Shown here in pieces: positions 1 to 12,693 of a stretch of 64,000 nt of DNA. Source of the DNA: Batkoa obscura (taxonomy: Eukaryota; Entomophthoromycota; Entomophthoromycetes; Entomophthorales; Batkoaceae); NCBI GenBank assembly GCA_030770535.1, contig JASVEC010000028.1:434001-498000 (forward strand), written 5' to 3'. The position numbers were made by a program, and so were the translations under genes. The notes beneath the pieces were generated by a model. That model made no database searches. It was not told the DNA's origin and worked only from the letters and a program-made list of their open reading frames with translations. The stretch's first letter is position 1; each line of letters begins with the position of its first letter.

Positions 1-2456
1 TCTTCATTTAAATCCTCTTCACTTTTGTTTTCTTTATCACTTACATCTTTTTTGTTTTCCTCATTCTCTTTTGCTTCTTCTGGTTTCTTCTCGTTGTTCT
101 CTTGCTTTTCTTTATTTCCATTTTCTTGTAATCGGTTATCAACTAACTCAAATGTCTCTGTGTTAACCATTACGCTTTGCTGATCTGCTTCAATTAAAAT
201 GACCTTTTCAGTTGTCTCTGATGGGCTTTCAATTAACTGAACTGAATCAAATAATTCGCTAAACACTAATAAAAGTTTATCAATTTTAGAGATAGTAAGT
301 TTTTGTTTGTCATCCGTTCCATGGGAATGGGGTTCATACGTCAATTTAATAGAAGAGGGCGAGCATGATATTTGTAAGATAGTAGCTAAAATACCATCTG
401 CTACCATATCATTAGCTTCGTTACCTAACCACTCCATATCGACTTCACCTTGGTGAGTACTATCAATAAGCTTAACAACATCCAAAACTTCAATTCCGTT
501 TTCAATAGCTTGGATTGAGTCATTACCAAACATCTTCTTTAAAGTGGTTGTAATTAATGAAAATTTGGCATGAAAGCTTATACTTTGTCTCTGATGAAAT
601 TCGGCCACAGGTAATCCTGCTAAATCTTCCAAATCTTCTTCTTCCATAATTCGATATTGAAAATCTCTACCAACAATAATTCCTTCTATTAAAGTACCTT
701 CTATAGGTTCTTTATTTGCAAGTTTACCTATAGTTTTTGCCATCTTTTCTGCTTTAAATGGTAATCGTACAGTCTCTGTATTTTTAGGTGTGTAAATGGC
801 CATTCTTCTACGTCTTGGTAAATTAGGATCCAAATCCTCTTTAGTAACTGTAGCAGGATCTAATGGATTCACATAAATTTCACATAGCTTTTGTTTAAGC
901 CTTGACATGGGTATAGGTTCGCCATGCACTAATACAAGGTTTGGTGCTGCAACTAAATCAATAAACTTCGAGTTTTGATTGAAATCAACGTGAGCTGAAA
1001 AGGATATGTATTCAACCTCCATCTTTAATGGTAATTTTCCACCCCTCATACTTGGGACTTTAGCCGGTGAACTAAGCAAAGTTCTAGCTAAAGTCCCTTC
1101 TACAGAGTAACCGCATAATAAAAGGCCATTACGGTCATCTGGACACCATCTTTCAAATAATTCTCGACTTAGTCCATTTTGAAGCATACCTGGGGAGGCT
1201 ACCATAACACATGGACCATTATCTTCAAAAGAGTTGATATGACGAAGATTAGCAATGTGTTTAAAAACAAATGGGTTTGAAGATGAAAATTGATTACGGA
1301 TATGTTGGTTCATCATATTAATATAAGTTTGATAGACTGCCATACATTTTTTAGCCAATGAAGAAGCAAAATAAATTGGTACATGATCTAATTCTGGATG
1401 TGCTTGCCAGTATTCATCTAAAATCAATAAAAGTTCTTGTGCTCTACCTAAAGCAAACACGGGTATTAAGCATCGACCCCCTCTACTAACAATTTTATGA
1501 ACACTAGAAGTAAAACGCGCTTCCCTTTCTAATCTAGGTTCATGAGCTTGATTACCATAAGTAGCTTCACAAATTAATACTTCTGGAGTTACATGGCTGG
1601 GTCTTTCTGCAGCCATCAAATGTCTATCTTCTTCTCTAGAATAATCACCAGTATATAAAACCTTAATACCGGCAATTTCAATCAAAAACATAGCTGCTCC
1701 TAAAACATGGCCAGCATTGTATGGCGTAAATTTTATACCATCCACATCCACTTCTTGATGATAATCTACTACGCTAATCTTTTCGTAACTATGTAATAAA
1801 TCTTGTTCATCAAATAACATATCATCAACGGAAGCAGTACTTGAATAATATAAGATTATTAAAATTGATAAATAAAATAAAAATATAGTTACCTCACTCT
1901 TACATAATCAGTGAGAAACCATTTATAAATTGCTTTTGTTGGATGGGTCATGTAAACAGGGTTTGAATAAGAAGTCTTTTAAATTCCATCAATATAAATA
2001 AATGTATAAATAGTAGTTTGAAAACATTTACTTTTTCCATAAAATAAGGCAATGATGCAGCGTGGTCTAAATGAAAACTAAAAAAGAATTGATATTTATA
2101 ATTACATCTAAAAATAACTAAAAATACTGAGAAATTAAAACCAGGTCAACGGTATCTGGATCAATATTATCATAAAAAGGTAAACCAGCAATCCCTTCAT
2201 GTGCTGGGTGAATACCTGCATCTAGCTATTTACAAAAAAAGAATTATTTTTAAAAGTGGATTTAAATTAAACCTACCATCACTGTCTTCCCTTTAAAAGA
2301 TAAAATAATACAAGAACGACCAACCTCATTACCTGCTCCTAAAGGCGTTATTTCTAAGATATCATCGTCATCGCATATTACTTCGATACTCCTTTTTAAA
2401 TCACTTCCAAAACTTGCTGATATATTTTCCATTGTTTTAAATGTTAAAAAGTTCAA
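1..2456 (-). CDS. YSH1: Ysh1/CPSF73 pre-mRNA 3'-end endonuclease (3' end beyond window)
   Basis: Catalytic endonuclease of the cleavage and polyadenylation factor, which cuts pre-mRNA before poly(A) addition in the nucleus. Five exons read in frame: 2456-2277, 2225-2128, 2077-2032, 1975-1893 and 1839 to the window edge. The metallo-beta-lactamase zinc motif [11 protein letters not shown] is split by intron 2; [23 protein letters not shown] and CEATYG follow. The beta-CASP region contains [46 protein letters not shown] and LVHGE, so all metal ligands expected of an active enzyme appear present. The family C-terminal region follows and then a Glu/Lys/Asn-rich low-complexity tail that runs out of the window. 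The first ATG of the frame is at 2456; an in-frame ATG at 2432 begins a peptide closer to the family's usual start and is an equally good choice. Confidence 0.95.
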
Positions 2457-4186
2457 CTTTTTTTGGATGTTGGTTTAATAAATTTTGCGTTGAATCAAAA
2501 ATTTGATGATGCTGGAATAGTTGGAATAAATTCAAGTGCTTGGGATTTTATTTCATTTGAACTTTATACCGTTTATATTGCTATTGTATGTTAGAATATA
2601 AGGGACGATTACATCAAAATATTTTTATATAATTAAAGCCTAAAGGAAGTATCATATGTATATATTTTAATATTAAGAAAAGTATTATATAATAATGAAA
2701 ATATAACTATAAAATACAATTTGAATTCGAGAGACAATTTAAGAAAATAGCTTCTTTTTATTGTAACATCAAATATAGTTTTGTATATTAGGAAATGATA
2801 ATAATACTTGTTATAATACTAAATCTACGATTTAATTTTTATTAAACTATTGTGTTAATTTAAGATATACTTAATATATTATTGAAAACAATAAAATTAG
2901 AAGCGATCATTTTAAATATCACAAAAAAAATTCCTCATAATTCTTAATAACTTCAATTCTATTAAAAAAACTTAACTGATGTAAACAAATATCGTATATT
3001 GGTAGTTTAAAGTATTTATCTCTATAAGGTATATATTTTACATTAATCTAATGCGTATTGAACTATACATGCCAAAATAATTTAAATAGAAAATTATTAA
3101 GTCAATTAATTATTAAAGTTGGCGTCAATGATTTTAAATATACTAAAAACTAGGCAAAATTAATAGCTTTTCATAAATGCTATTTTAACTTCTCAATATA
3201 TTAACTCAATATATTAATTTTTTATTAATATAATTTTTTAAAATAATATAACCTTTTAAATTATTGAGCTTATCTTGTTTACACACCCTAAAATCATTGT
3301 TTAAGTGGAAATGTTTTCAAAGAATAATCTTGAAGCTTATTTTTTACTATTAAAATTATGAAGTTTTTATAGCACAATACAATAACAATAATTTATTTAT
3401 AGATTTTATTATATTAAAATTTTTCAAATAAATAAAAAATGTTGACAATGATTATTAATAAAAAATAAGTTAAAGATTTAAAGTTCTGTATTATGCCCTT
3501 GCTTCACTTTAAATAATAATATTATAATTCAAGAGAACATTTAATATATTAAACAATAGTTCCCAAGACATTAAAATAGAGGATGGGAATTGCACCAATC
3601 TTTTATCGTTTTTTAGGATAATATGATTTTTATTTCGCTTAAAATTACTTCTATTGAGTTATTTACTTACTTTTTTTAGTAACAGTATTAAAACCATGAC
3701 TTGATTTAATGGCATAAACGAGGGGATCTGGTAAAAATGAAGTTATAAAATTTTTCAAAGCTCAAAGTTTAGAATTTATTTAGTAATAGCACTAATTCAA
3801 CTTTGTTATAAAATTTTCAAAAATTTATTTATAACTAAAAAATCAAAGCTAATTGGTTCCTTGCATTAAACATTTATATTGGGGAAGTTTAATAAGTCAC
3901 ATAAGAACTTGGTACTTATTATGAAATTGTAGTAATAAAAAAAAGTATATAATAAAAGGGGTTGAACATAAAATAAAAATCCAATTTTTAATTAAATTTT
4001 TTAGTTTAAGGAGTTCTTCTTTTTTCAATTGATTTTAGCTGAGCTACTATCGAGTTTAATATTGTGTATACCATTTCCCCATATTCCCTCAATTTCACTT
4101 TTGAATCTATATATAAGTAACTGTTTATCAATTATAATACATTGAATACATATTATACTTAATACTTTACTTAATAATCCATAAAA
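2457..4186. other. Intergenic region, no gene seen
   Basis: AT-rich spacer between divergently transcribed YSH1 and the homeodomain gene, so it should hold both promoters. I found no coding exon or repeat family in it. A pyrimidine-rich stretch (about 4010-4030) lies upstream of the homeodomain gene. Confidence 0.6.
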
Positions 4187-5527
4187 ATGCTTCAAAACGT
4201 CAATTATACACAACTTAATAACAATAATAACAATAATACCAATAATGATACCTTTGGTTTAAAAATAGATGAGAAGAGTCTCAATGCTTATTTAGAAGAA
4301 CTTGGTCCTGATGCCAATATTTGTAAAAATAAACGTTCAAAGTTAACTCCACGTCAGCTGGCTTATTTGGAAGCAACTTTTAAAACCAATAGCTCCCCTA
4401 ACCATAAACATCGGTTATTAATTTCTCAAGCCATTAATATGCCCGAAAGATCAATTCAAATTTGGTTTCAAAATCGTCGAGCTAAGATTCGTAATAATCA
4501 AAGGAAAGCTACTTTAGCTTTACAAGAAGAAGCTTTACGTCAACATTACCTTGCCGCTAAAGGTCAAGATTTTGGTTCTAATTTTATGGGAGATAAATCA
4601 GCTGGTCCATTTCCTGAATTTAATGCTTCAAATGGTTTAAATATCGGTTTACAAGGTTATAATTCAACCCCAATGCCTAATACCAATCAATTTTCTCCTT
4701 TTATGGCTCAATCTCCTTATTTTGATGTTAATAGTACCGCCTTTTCAACTCCTCAAGGTGTATCCACTTCTACCTTCGAATCTTATCAAACCCCAACTAG
4801 TAATACCAATGGTATCCTTTCATGTATGATTTTAGCAATTGGAACATGGCAACGGATGGGTAGTGGAGGGGAAACATTGGTATGTGGGTATTCATGTGAA
4901 AGTAAACAAATGTCGTGGATGATTGGTAGTGGCGATATGAAATTTCGAATTCGCTTTACCTTTAGTAATGTTGAAAAAATTGAATTAAGTTTTAACGATA
5001 GTATCTCTTCTGAATTAACCATTGATCTTAATCAAGCCCCCGAGTTTTCATCATTTATGAATGGTACTTGGGTATCTTGTCCTGATTTCTCAGAAGGTCA
5101 ACAAGCAAGTCGTATCCTTCGTCATGTATTAAGAGGGGAAGCTCAAGCTTTAAGAACTCAATTTTTTGATTTATTACAACAAGTACCTGAGCTTAATAAT
5201 AAAGCCACTATTCGTCCAACTCAAGTTTCCAATGTACAAAAACTTAGTGCTACTCAATTGGAAGCTAGTAGAAGGCAATCAGCTAGTTTAATATCATTTG
5301 ATGCTAATCGTACACCTACTTATCCCCCACCAAATTTACATGGTCAAGGTGACCCTTTTAATTTAGCTTATAATAGTTTGCATATGAAAGATCCATTCTC
5401 CTTTGATAGGTCACGTTCTCTATCGTTGCCTACTATTCAGCAAAATTTAACCGAAACGGGGAATTATTTTAATGAAGATAAGTTCCAGTATAACTCTGGG
5501 ATGGATAATAGTGAATCGTATAACTAA
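4187..5527 (+). CDS. Homeodomain transcription factor
   Basis: A single-exon 446-residue nuclear DNA-binding protein. After an Asn-rich N-terminus the homeodomain spans about residues 48-107, with LTPRQLAYLEATF in helix 1 and the recognition helix motif IQIWFQNRRAK (91-100). A basic stretch follows. Residues about 210-325 form a second, ordered region (begins LSCMILAIGTWQRMG, contains WMIGSGDMKFRIRFTFSNVE, ends near ILRHVLRGEAQ). By memory, fungal Phx1-type homeodomain proteins carry a conserved C-terminal block, and this region may be that block. The tail is Gln/Asn/Ser-rich, as in activation regions. It is not a TALE-type homeodomain, since there is no three-residue loop insertion that I can see. 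Target genes cannot be inferred. Confidence 0.9.
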   Translation: MLQNVNYTQLNNNNNNNTNNDTFGLKIDEKSLNAYLEELGPDANICKNKRSKLTPRQLAYLEATFKTNSSPNHKHRLLISQAINMPERSIQIWFQNRRAKIRNNQRKATLALQEEALRQHYLAAKGQDFGSNFMGDKSAGPFPEFNASNGLNIGLQGYNSTPMPNTNQFSPFMAQSPYFDVNSTAFSTPQGVSTSTFESYQTPTSNTNGILSCMILAIGTWQRMGSGGETLVCGYSCESKQMSWMIGSGDMKFRIRFTFSNVEKIELSFNDSISSELTIDLNQAPEFSSFMNGTWVSCPDFSEGQQASRILRHVLRGEAQALRTQFFDLLQQVPELNNKATIRPTQVSNVQKLSATQLEASRRQSASLISFDANRTPTYPPPNLHGQGDPFNLAYNSLHMKDPFSFDRSRSLSLPTIQQNLTETGNYFNEDKFQYNSGMDNSESYN

Positions 5528-6476
5528 ATTAAACTAAAAATTTTAATTTTTTTTAGTTGTATTCCATGTATTAAAATATACTTTTCGTATTTAAAGTCGG
5601 TATCTGTTGCACTTTTTTAAAGTAGTAATGTTGTTCATTATAATGTATTTTTAATGATAATAAATTTTTAATTTTAAGTTTGATATTTTTTTGCTATATT
5701 TTTGATTTTTTAATAGTCTTGTGTAATCAAGTTTTTTTTTTACTAACACTCATTTGGAAATAGCTAGATTATTTTAATATTAAAAATAGAACAGTGATGA
5801 TAATAATAACAAAAATTAATAAATTGCAATCTATTAATTGATATATTAAATAGTGGATATGGACTTTACTTTTTTTTCTTAATTTAATTTTTAAGAACAT
5901 GAGTTCATCTTGTGTTTTTTTAAGTTATTAATCATGAACTTTTAATTGATCATTATTGTAGTATTATTTTAATTCCGTTATTTATAATGTTTATTACTAT
6001 TTGTTCTATAATGAGATTTATTAAATTGTATTATTATTTAGTTTTATAATAATAACAATACTAAAAAGCAATTTTTTTAACTAATTCAATGCATCCTCTG
6101 ATGCTTTATCAATTACAATCTCTTGAATATTTTAAATGAACTAAAAATGTTTGTTTTAACTATATTTAAAACAAAAAACATATAAATTACATACCCACTC
6201 AATAATAAATAGTTAATTACAATTTAATCTTAATTTCCAATAAATTTAAGTTAATAAGTTCTATATTTATAAATCTACTTTTTTTTGCAATTCTATCGTT
6301 GCTAATATTAGAGCATTATTGAATATAATAAGATAAAAAAATATCGCTATAAGTATATTAAATAAAAATTAAAAACTTTGTTTTATAGAACATATTAATA
6401 ACTTGCTTTTTTATTTCAATTTCAATTTATTATTTAAAATTAACCTCTTTAAGTATATATTATTGCTATTATTTTA
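5528..6476. other. Intergenic region, no gene seen
   Basis: Very AT-rich sequence downstream of the homeodomain gene, with poly(T) tracts just after its stop that could serve in 3'-end formation. No other structure recognised. Confidence 0.5.
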
Positions 6477-6581
6477 TATGAGGATGTATTTTTTTGTTTA
6501 AGAAATTTACTAACAATTTTTCCACTCAAATAGCACTTAAAAGATGGAAAAGGTAATGAAGCTAAAAAAAACACCCCCATA
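6477..6581 (+). mobile_element. MITE, ATATGGGG family, copy 1
   Basis: A 105 bp non-autonomous element. It starts TATGAGGATGT and ends ACACCCCCATA, with the internal core CAAATAGCACTTAAAA shared with the other copies. The opposite ends are inverted repeats of about 11 bp plus T/A runs. Orientation A (long T-run, then TTTAAGAA). No coding capacity. Confidence 0.8.
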
Positions 6582-7379
6582 TGATAAAAATAATAATTAA
6601 TTAAAAAACAGTCAATAGAAGGGAGGATGCTCTCACTAAAGGAATAGACCAAAAAGAAAGGGTAAACAAACACATTCGAACTTTTTATGCTCATCTTAAA
6701 TTATAGAATATTTTAGGTAATCTATTAATTAGTCTTATCCTTTCAATAACTACTTAAAGCTTTTCTATATTTATCAAATTGTTCGTACTTATACAATCTT
6801 AAAAATAGAATATGATAAAATTAAACAGCTTCTTAATAAATTTTTATAGCGCTTAAATTATCACTAAAATCTTTTCTTCTGCTTTTAGAGTTGCTAAAGT
6901 GGATTTTGGTATGCGTTGTTGGACTTGAACTTCAAGGATAAGAGCATATTACTGAAAACTCAGAAGTTAGTTCTCGTAGACTAATTTTTAGAATACTTAC
7001 TATTTTAGTATCTCCCATCAATGGATAAAAATTGGAAGTATTTGTTCTATTGATCACTTCTTTCTTAGTGTAAAAGTAATTTCACTTTCTGATAATATAT
7101 TAATCCTTTGGATATTTGACTTTACTCTTATGCTAAAATTGTGTTAAAAAAATAAGTAAAAATAGAAAATCACACATTTAAAAAATTAATTTAGCTTTAT
7201 AGAATATTTTTTATTTTGTTCTAACACCAATAATAATATCAATGATTTATGAGTTATATTGTCCAAGGATAACAACACTAATCCAAAACTATCTACTACT
7301 TTATGAAAAGTTTCCTTTAATAGTTTCTTTTCATTAGCACAAACAAAACACTATAAATCATTAGTTAGTGATAATTGTC

Positions 7380-7700
7380 TGTCTAACTGTGGTCAAAAAG
7401 GTGGTATTGTTTCTTATAAATTTATTAATTATTCTTTCAGTAAAACTTTAGATTTCATATCCAATTGAGTTACTAAAGGGACCCCAGCAACCCCAATTAA
7501 TAATGTTTCAACTTTAAGATGGTCACTAATTTCTTGATTTTTTGAACTAATTCTCACTCATCCTTTTTGCTTTATCTATTGTCTCAATCCTTCACTAAAC
7601 TTTTTAAAATATCACTTTGAAATTCATTAATTCTTTTCAATGCTTCAATAATGTTTCTTAAGTAGGTAAGTCTGGTAAAACTTAAATATAAATATGTCCA
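7380..7700 (-). pseudogene. Unidentified decayed coding fragment
   Basis: Read on the minus strand, a stretch encodes ISSKNQEISDHLKVETLL followed by IGVAGVPLVTQLDMKSKV and then a stop. Upstream in another frame lies KRINEFQSDILKSLVKD with several stops nearby. The amphipathic, codon-like composition differs from the surrounding spacer, so I read it as a remnant of a protein-coding gene broken by frameshifts and stops. I do not recognise the family. Confidence 0.3.
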
Positions 7701-8315
7701 GATTACTGTGTTTACTTATTATAATAGGTTTGAATAGGTACTTAATTTGAAATTCCTCTCACGAATTCAAAATAACTTATTCTTTAATAGATTTCCTTGA
7801 AATGTCTATATATTTTTAAAATAAACTCACTCCCTTTTCTTATTGAATTAGTGAATTTTGAAAAAAATTGTTCACAGAATTTTCAATCTAATAATTTTAA
7901 TATATTAATAAATATAAATAAAAGTGGATTTAATAATTTATAGATCTATTAAAAAAGTAGAGGGTTGGATTTCATAATTATTAAGTTTATGGATCACATC
8001 TTACTCATCAAATAGTTTTAACGTTTTATTAACAAATCCGGTTGTCCATATTACTAACACTTGATAATACCTTTATGGAAAAATCTTAATATACTTTGTA
8101 TTATTAATAAATTTTTAAATTTCAAATTGGACATACTTCCTTCTTGAAAAATATTGCTAATTTTTTTAAATATATTAACCAGATCTGGTTTGAAAACGGT
8201 ATTTTTTATAATCGTTTCTCAGATGTTTTATAATATTAGTCTAACAAACAATATTATCTTTAATTTTATGTTCTAACTTTTACTTTAGACTTGGTTTACA
8301 AAACTCAGTCGAAGT

Positions 8316-8471
8316 AAAAAAGGAATGGACAATAAACATAAGTCTTTAATGTGGTGGTTGGATTATGATATGTTGTTTGTTAGGGTTGAAGCTCATAGTT
8401 ATAAGCCTGAAGTGGATTTCAGCTACCAATTTTATGATAATACTAAAAGTAGTATTGTCCATCCCTTTTTT
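8316..8471. repeat. Short inverted-repeat element (possible MITE)
   Basis: About 18 bp arms in inverted orientation: AAAAAAGGAATGGACAAT at 8316-8333 and the inverted complement, with one mismatch, at 8454-8471. A 69-codon frame (8325-8534) runs through it but has no recognisable product and is probably chance. I found no second copy in this window. Confidence 0.35.
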
Positions 8472-8647
8472 ATTTGTTCTGTTTTTCAACTTATGGTAAT
8501 TATGTATTGTTTGTATTCTTATTGGATGTCTTAATTTTTATTCTTTTACATCGGATATTAATCTTACTTTATATCTCTTAAATTCTCCCATTTATATCTC
8601 TGTCTTTTGCTCTATTTATCATGTTCATATCAAACTATCATTTACAA

Positions 8648-8753
8648 TATGGTGATTATTTTTTTTGGCTTCATTACCTTTTCCATCTTTTAAACGCTAT
8701 TTGAGTGGAAAAATTGGTAATAAATTTCTTAAACATAAAAATACATCCTCATA
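8648..8753 (-). mobile_element. MITE, ATATGGGG family, copy 2
   Basis: A 106 bp copy in the opposite orientation to copy 1: starts TATGGTGATT, contains TTGGCTTCATTACC and AAACGCTATTTGAG, ends ATACATCCTCATA. Terminal substitutions mark it as an older copy. Confidence 0.75.
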
Positions 8754-9089
8754 TCTTCTTTTACTTTTTTAATCTTTTGATTTTTTATAGCGTAGAAAAT
8801 TAATTGGATTTAAAACTTCTTTTTCATAATTAGATTATCTAATAATTGCAGTGGATATACTATACTCGTCAAATAGATTGTCTCTTGTATCATTATATCC
8901 TAATACTCTTTAGTTTATTTTTTATATAATCAAACAATTGAAAACATAATATATTTTAAAAAGATTAAAATTATAATGAAATTCAAAGCTATAAAAATGG
9001 ACTTTAAAATTTATTATTGAACTTACTTTAATTTAAATATAATGAAATTATATTTTATTTGTACTTTTAAAAATCTCTTCATTTTCCAT

Positions 9090-10048
9090 TCATTCAAATC
9101 CCATTATTAAAGTATCTGAAAAGGTAATTAAATCGAGTTGATTTTGTTCATTAAAAGCTAAATGAGATGGTATGATTTCATTTTCCAACATACAGTAATT
9201 AACATTTAAAAATAGATTTCTTAATACTGAAATAGTACCCGCTTCCACTGGTCTTAATAAACAAGTAAATACGAATGATAATGGTATATTTTGAAATAAA
9301 TTAGTTCCAATTGTACCTGGATCACTAATACAAGCTAAAAAAGTTATAAATAAATAATATTAATTGTTATATGACGATAGATGTTAAATGAATTAATTAC
9401 CATTTAAATTATATTCAGTTCTTAAATAATTAGCTAAAATAATTAAGGCTAATTTGGATTGCGCATAGCCATTACTTGCATCCCAAAATCGAGTTGGCTC
9501 AAATGAAGTTAAATTAAAATTAGTAACTAATTAAGTTAAATTATAATGAATAATAAAATACAATATAATAAAATAATTTTACCTCCCCAATGAACTAAAG
9601 AACCAATAAATATAATTTTTGTATTATATTTTACTAATTTATTTAACAATAATTTAGTTATTAAATAATTAGATAAATAATTCTATTTATATTATATATT
9701 ATTATTGTTATATATTATTATTATTCAATACTTACCACTTGAAAATGTTGTTCGAGTTTTTGTTCACTTAATTTACTTGAATTTAATTCCATAATACCTG
9801 CGTTAGCTAACAAAATTAACTAAATACAAAATATTATAAAATAGTAAATACCTATAAACAAATCAATTTTCTCTACTTGTTTATTAATTTTAGAACAAAA
9901 TTGCTTAACTGAATTTAAATTCATTAAATTTAATTCAAAAAAACAAACATCTTGTTGATTTAATTCCATTTCAAATTCGATCTGTTTTATAATAGCTTCA
10001 TATTTTATTTGATTTCTACACGCTATTCAAAATTTATTATTATATTAT

Positions 10049-10081
<33 letters not shown>

Positions 10082-10542
10082 TAATAATAATAATAAAAAT
10101 TAAAAGAAATATTACCAAAGATTACTTTATATCCCATTTTTAATAATGATATACTCGTTTTTAATCCAAGTCCGGAGGTAGCACCTAAATAAATAAACAA
10201 TGTAAGTTTTATCATTCATTTTTAATTTATTTATTCTTTTCTTACCAGTAACAATAGCTACTTTCTTTTTATTATCTTTTGCTAACTCTTGTTTACCATA
10301 TTCAATATAACTATTTAAAAAAATAATTTTTTTTACATTATTGATGAAAACTTTAATATTTACTTTTCAACTTGTTGTTTGTAAGTTTCTTTTTCTACTT
10401 TATTAAATAAATCAAAAAATAAAGTTATTATTGTTAATACAATCAACTTAATATCTTTTATTAACCATGGAATTTGATTGACTTGATTGATCTTTTTATT
10501 TAAATATGATATATCTTTTATTAATGGTCGTGGTAAATCCAT
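9090..10542 (-). CDS. Short-chain dehydrogenase/reductase (membrane-anchored, RDH-like)
   Basis: An NAD(P)-dependent oxidoreductase of the SDR superfamily, 341 residues, with substrate unknown. Eight exons join in frame: 10542-10364, 10310-10246, 10184-10116, 10022-9852, 9806-9736, 9682-9583, 9526-9401 and 9334-9090. An N-terminal hydrophobic helix (LIVLTIITLFF) should anchor it in the ER or another membrane. The Rossmann cofactor motif is TGATSGLGLKTS, followed by ACRN, ANAGIME (NAG motif) and the catalytic YAQSK (YxxxK). The layout resembles retinol dehydrogenase/WWOX-type SDRs. It is clearly more divergent than the two SDR paralogues at 20.8-27.9 kb, although several intron positions (after VTG, before ACR) match them, implying common ancestry. 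Its 3' neighbour is TSC13 on the same strand. Confidence 0.88.
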
Positions 10543-10825
10543 TGTAATTAAGTTGAATAATATATATTAAATTAAAAAGTGATGAAATTTTATAATGATT
10601 ATTCTGTGTTTGAACTACATAATAAATTTAACCAATGAATTGATTTCCTGTTTCTTAGTTTTTAAACTTCAAATTGGAATTCCAAGTTGTCAATAAAGAT
10701 ATATAATAAATATAATACAAATTTAATATTGATAGTATTTTATTTAAGAAATAAATAAATAAATAAACTTCCAGTTTTTATACTTTTTTATATTTAACCT
10801 TTTATTATTTTGTCAATTCCCTTAT

Positions 10826-12136
10826 TTAAACTATGAAAGGGAAAATAGCCTTTCTACCCTTAGGATAATCAGAGAATTCTTTTTTATATTGCCTGTGTTT
10901 TTTAATAGCCCAAACGTACATTTGAGCAGTGGAAACGAATAAAAATACCCAAACTAAAAAAAGAAGAGATTATTAATGAATACAATTCATCCATTTTAAA
11001 TTCAAAAGAGAATTAACTTACTAGACCAATGATTCGTCAATAAAGTGACTGAAAACCAAGCCAATATTTCAAAAAAATAATTTGGACAAGATACTAATTC
11101 AAATCCATAACCGTAAGGTATTTTACGTTCTTTAGTGCCTGGTGGACGTAAATTTCTTAATGAATAATGACAAATAAAATTAGATACTTCAGCAAACTAA
11201 AATAAATGCAATGTATTAATGTAATTTTTCTAACTATATTAACTTTATCTACTTATTAATAATTACTTACCATAAATAATACCACACAAAAATAATGATA
11301 ATTATTTAACTGGAGATCCAAAGTAGCTTTAGCAATTGATTGAGAATAATAAAAATAAGCTGGTAAAATACCGGATAATACATGATAATGAAAACTATTT
11401 TTAAATAAATTAAATAATGGCATAGTACCATGAGAAAATCGATGAACAAATAAAGTTTCATATTCACGTTTCATAAAATGAATTAAAAATAAAACTAAGA
11501 CGGTCCTAAGGAGAGTATGAATAAAATATTAAATATTGAAAAGAATATTAATCCAAAACTTTAAAAAATTAATATAATTCAAAGTTACTTACTTTTGTAA
11601 TTCGGAATGTTCAAATTTGGTTCCATAAAATACTTCTTGTCCATAATAAAATAAAGGGTGTAATAAAATAGGTCCCAAATATTCCACCAAAAATACAGTT
11701 CTCCAACTGATTTGGGGTCCTAAATCTTTTAAACTAATTTGAGCTATTGAAACATGAGTTAATGACACAAACTTTCAGTTAAAAAAATGAACTTACTTCC
11801 ATCTTTGATACCAAAGGTAATTAAACAAGTTTCGCTACTTTCATTAGAGATCACTTTATCTAATAAAAAAAGTATCAGTATTAATAAATCCTAAAATAAT
11901 AATGTTTGATTATGATTACCATTAAATTTAATACGTTGTCGTTCAATTGTAAGTTTTGGAACTAAATAATAAAAATGGATATAGATATTCAAAAAAAAAC
12001 TTGATTAATAATCAATTTTAAACTTACATTGTTCAACAATTTGATTTTTTAAATCTTGAATTGTTACCTTATCTTCTTGTTTATTAATTTCAATGACTTT
12101 AGATTGATATCTTTTTTCTTGAATTGTTAACTTCAT
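10826..12136 (-). CDS. TSC13: Very-long-chain enoyl-CoA reductase (Tsc13/TECR)
   Basis: Catalyses the last step of the ER fatty-acid elongation cycle, reducing trans-2-enoyl-CoA with NADPH, and so feeds sphingolipid and wax/lipid synthesis. Seven exons give 300 residues: 12136-12028, 11961-11920, 11859-11797, 11743-11593, 11505-11271, 11196-11022 and 10953-10826. The N-terminus is the ubiquitin-like domain typical of TECR. It is followed by [17 protein letters not shown], the family signature [18 protein letters not shown], several membrane segments, and the steroid-reductase C-terminal block [16 protein letters not shown] ending [19 protein letters not shown]. The length matches yeast and animal homologues (about 300-310). 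All conserved blocks are uninterrupted, so it looks functional. Confidence 0.95.
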
Positions 12137-12602
12137 CTTGAATTGTATTTTTTTTTAAAAAAGATGAATTGAAATTCTATTCTATTTTTCCTTTTATTGA
12201 TGTAATCAACCCTTTTCAATTTTTCTTCAAATCTGTTTTTCCATTGGTTGGAAAATAATCTTGAAAAAAAACTCGGAAAATAATGTTGCGTTTTTTTAAT
12301 GAAAAATAGGCAGGATATTCCAGTTAGATTTTTACTAGAATATTTACTAACATAAATACTATTTAACGTAATCAAAATATTTTATATAAAGCAAGTCCAA
12401 CAATATCCACTTTTTAAAATTCAACATCAAAATAATTTCTTGATTATAAGTTGAATAAGTCCAACTTTATTAATAAATACAATAATAATAATGTTTGATA
12501 TTATTACTATTTAATTCCTTTTTAAGCTGAAAAGTTAACTAGAAACAAACTTCAAATTGAGTTAAATATTGATTTAATTTTTCGAAAATAATTCCAAGAA
12601 CA

Positions 12603-12693
12603 TATGGGGATGTATTTTTTGTCTAAGAATTTTTATGCTCAAATAGCGCTTAAAAATGGAAAAGATAATGAAGCCAAAAAAAATATTCCCATA
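12603..12693 (+). mobile_element. MITE, ATATGGGG family, copy 3
   Basis: A 91 bp copy, orientation A: TATGGGGATGT start, core CAAATAGCGCTTAAAA, end TATTCCCATA. It lacks some of the usual arm (TTTTTATGCTC replaces the longer TTTACTAACAATTTTTCCACTC). It lies between TSC13 and the 12.9 kb transposon. Confidence 0.8.

Larger units (their letters stand above)
6582..8647. other. Spacer with decayed coding material
   Basis: Less uniformly AT-rich than neighbouring spacers but without an intact gene. Short runs of plausible codons on the minus strand (see 7380-7700) and a short inverted-repeat element (8316-8471) suggest old inserted or duplicated sequence. Confidence 0.4.

Noticed and set aside
8325-8534. 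69-codon frame as a gene
   Set aside because: Lies across an inverted-repeat unit and has no supporting features.
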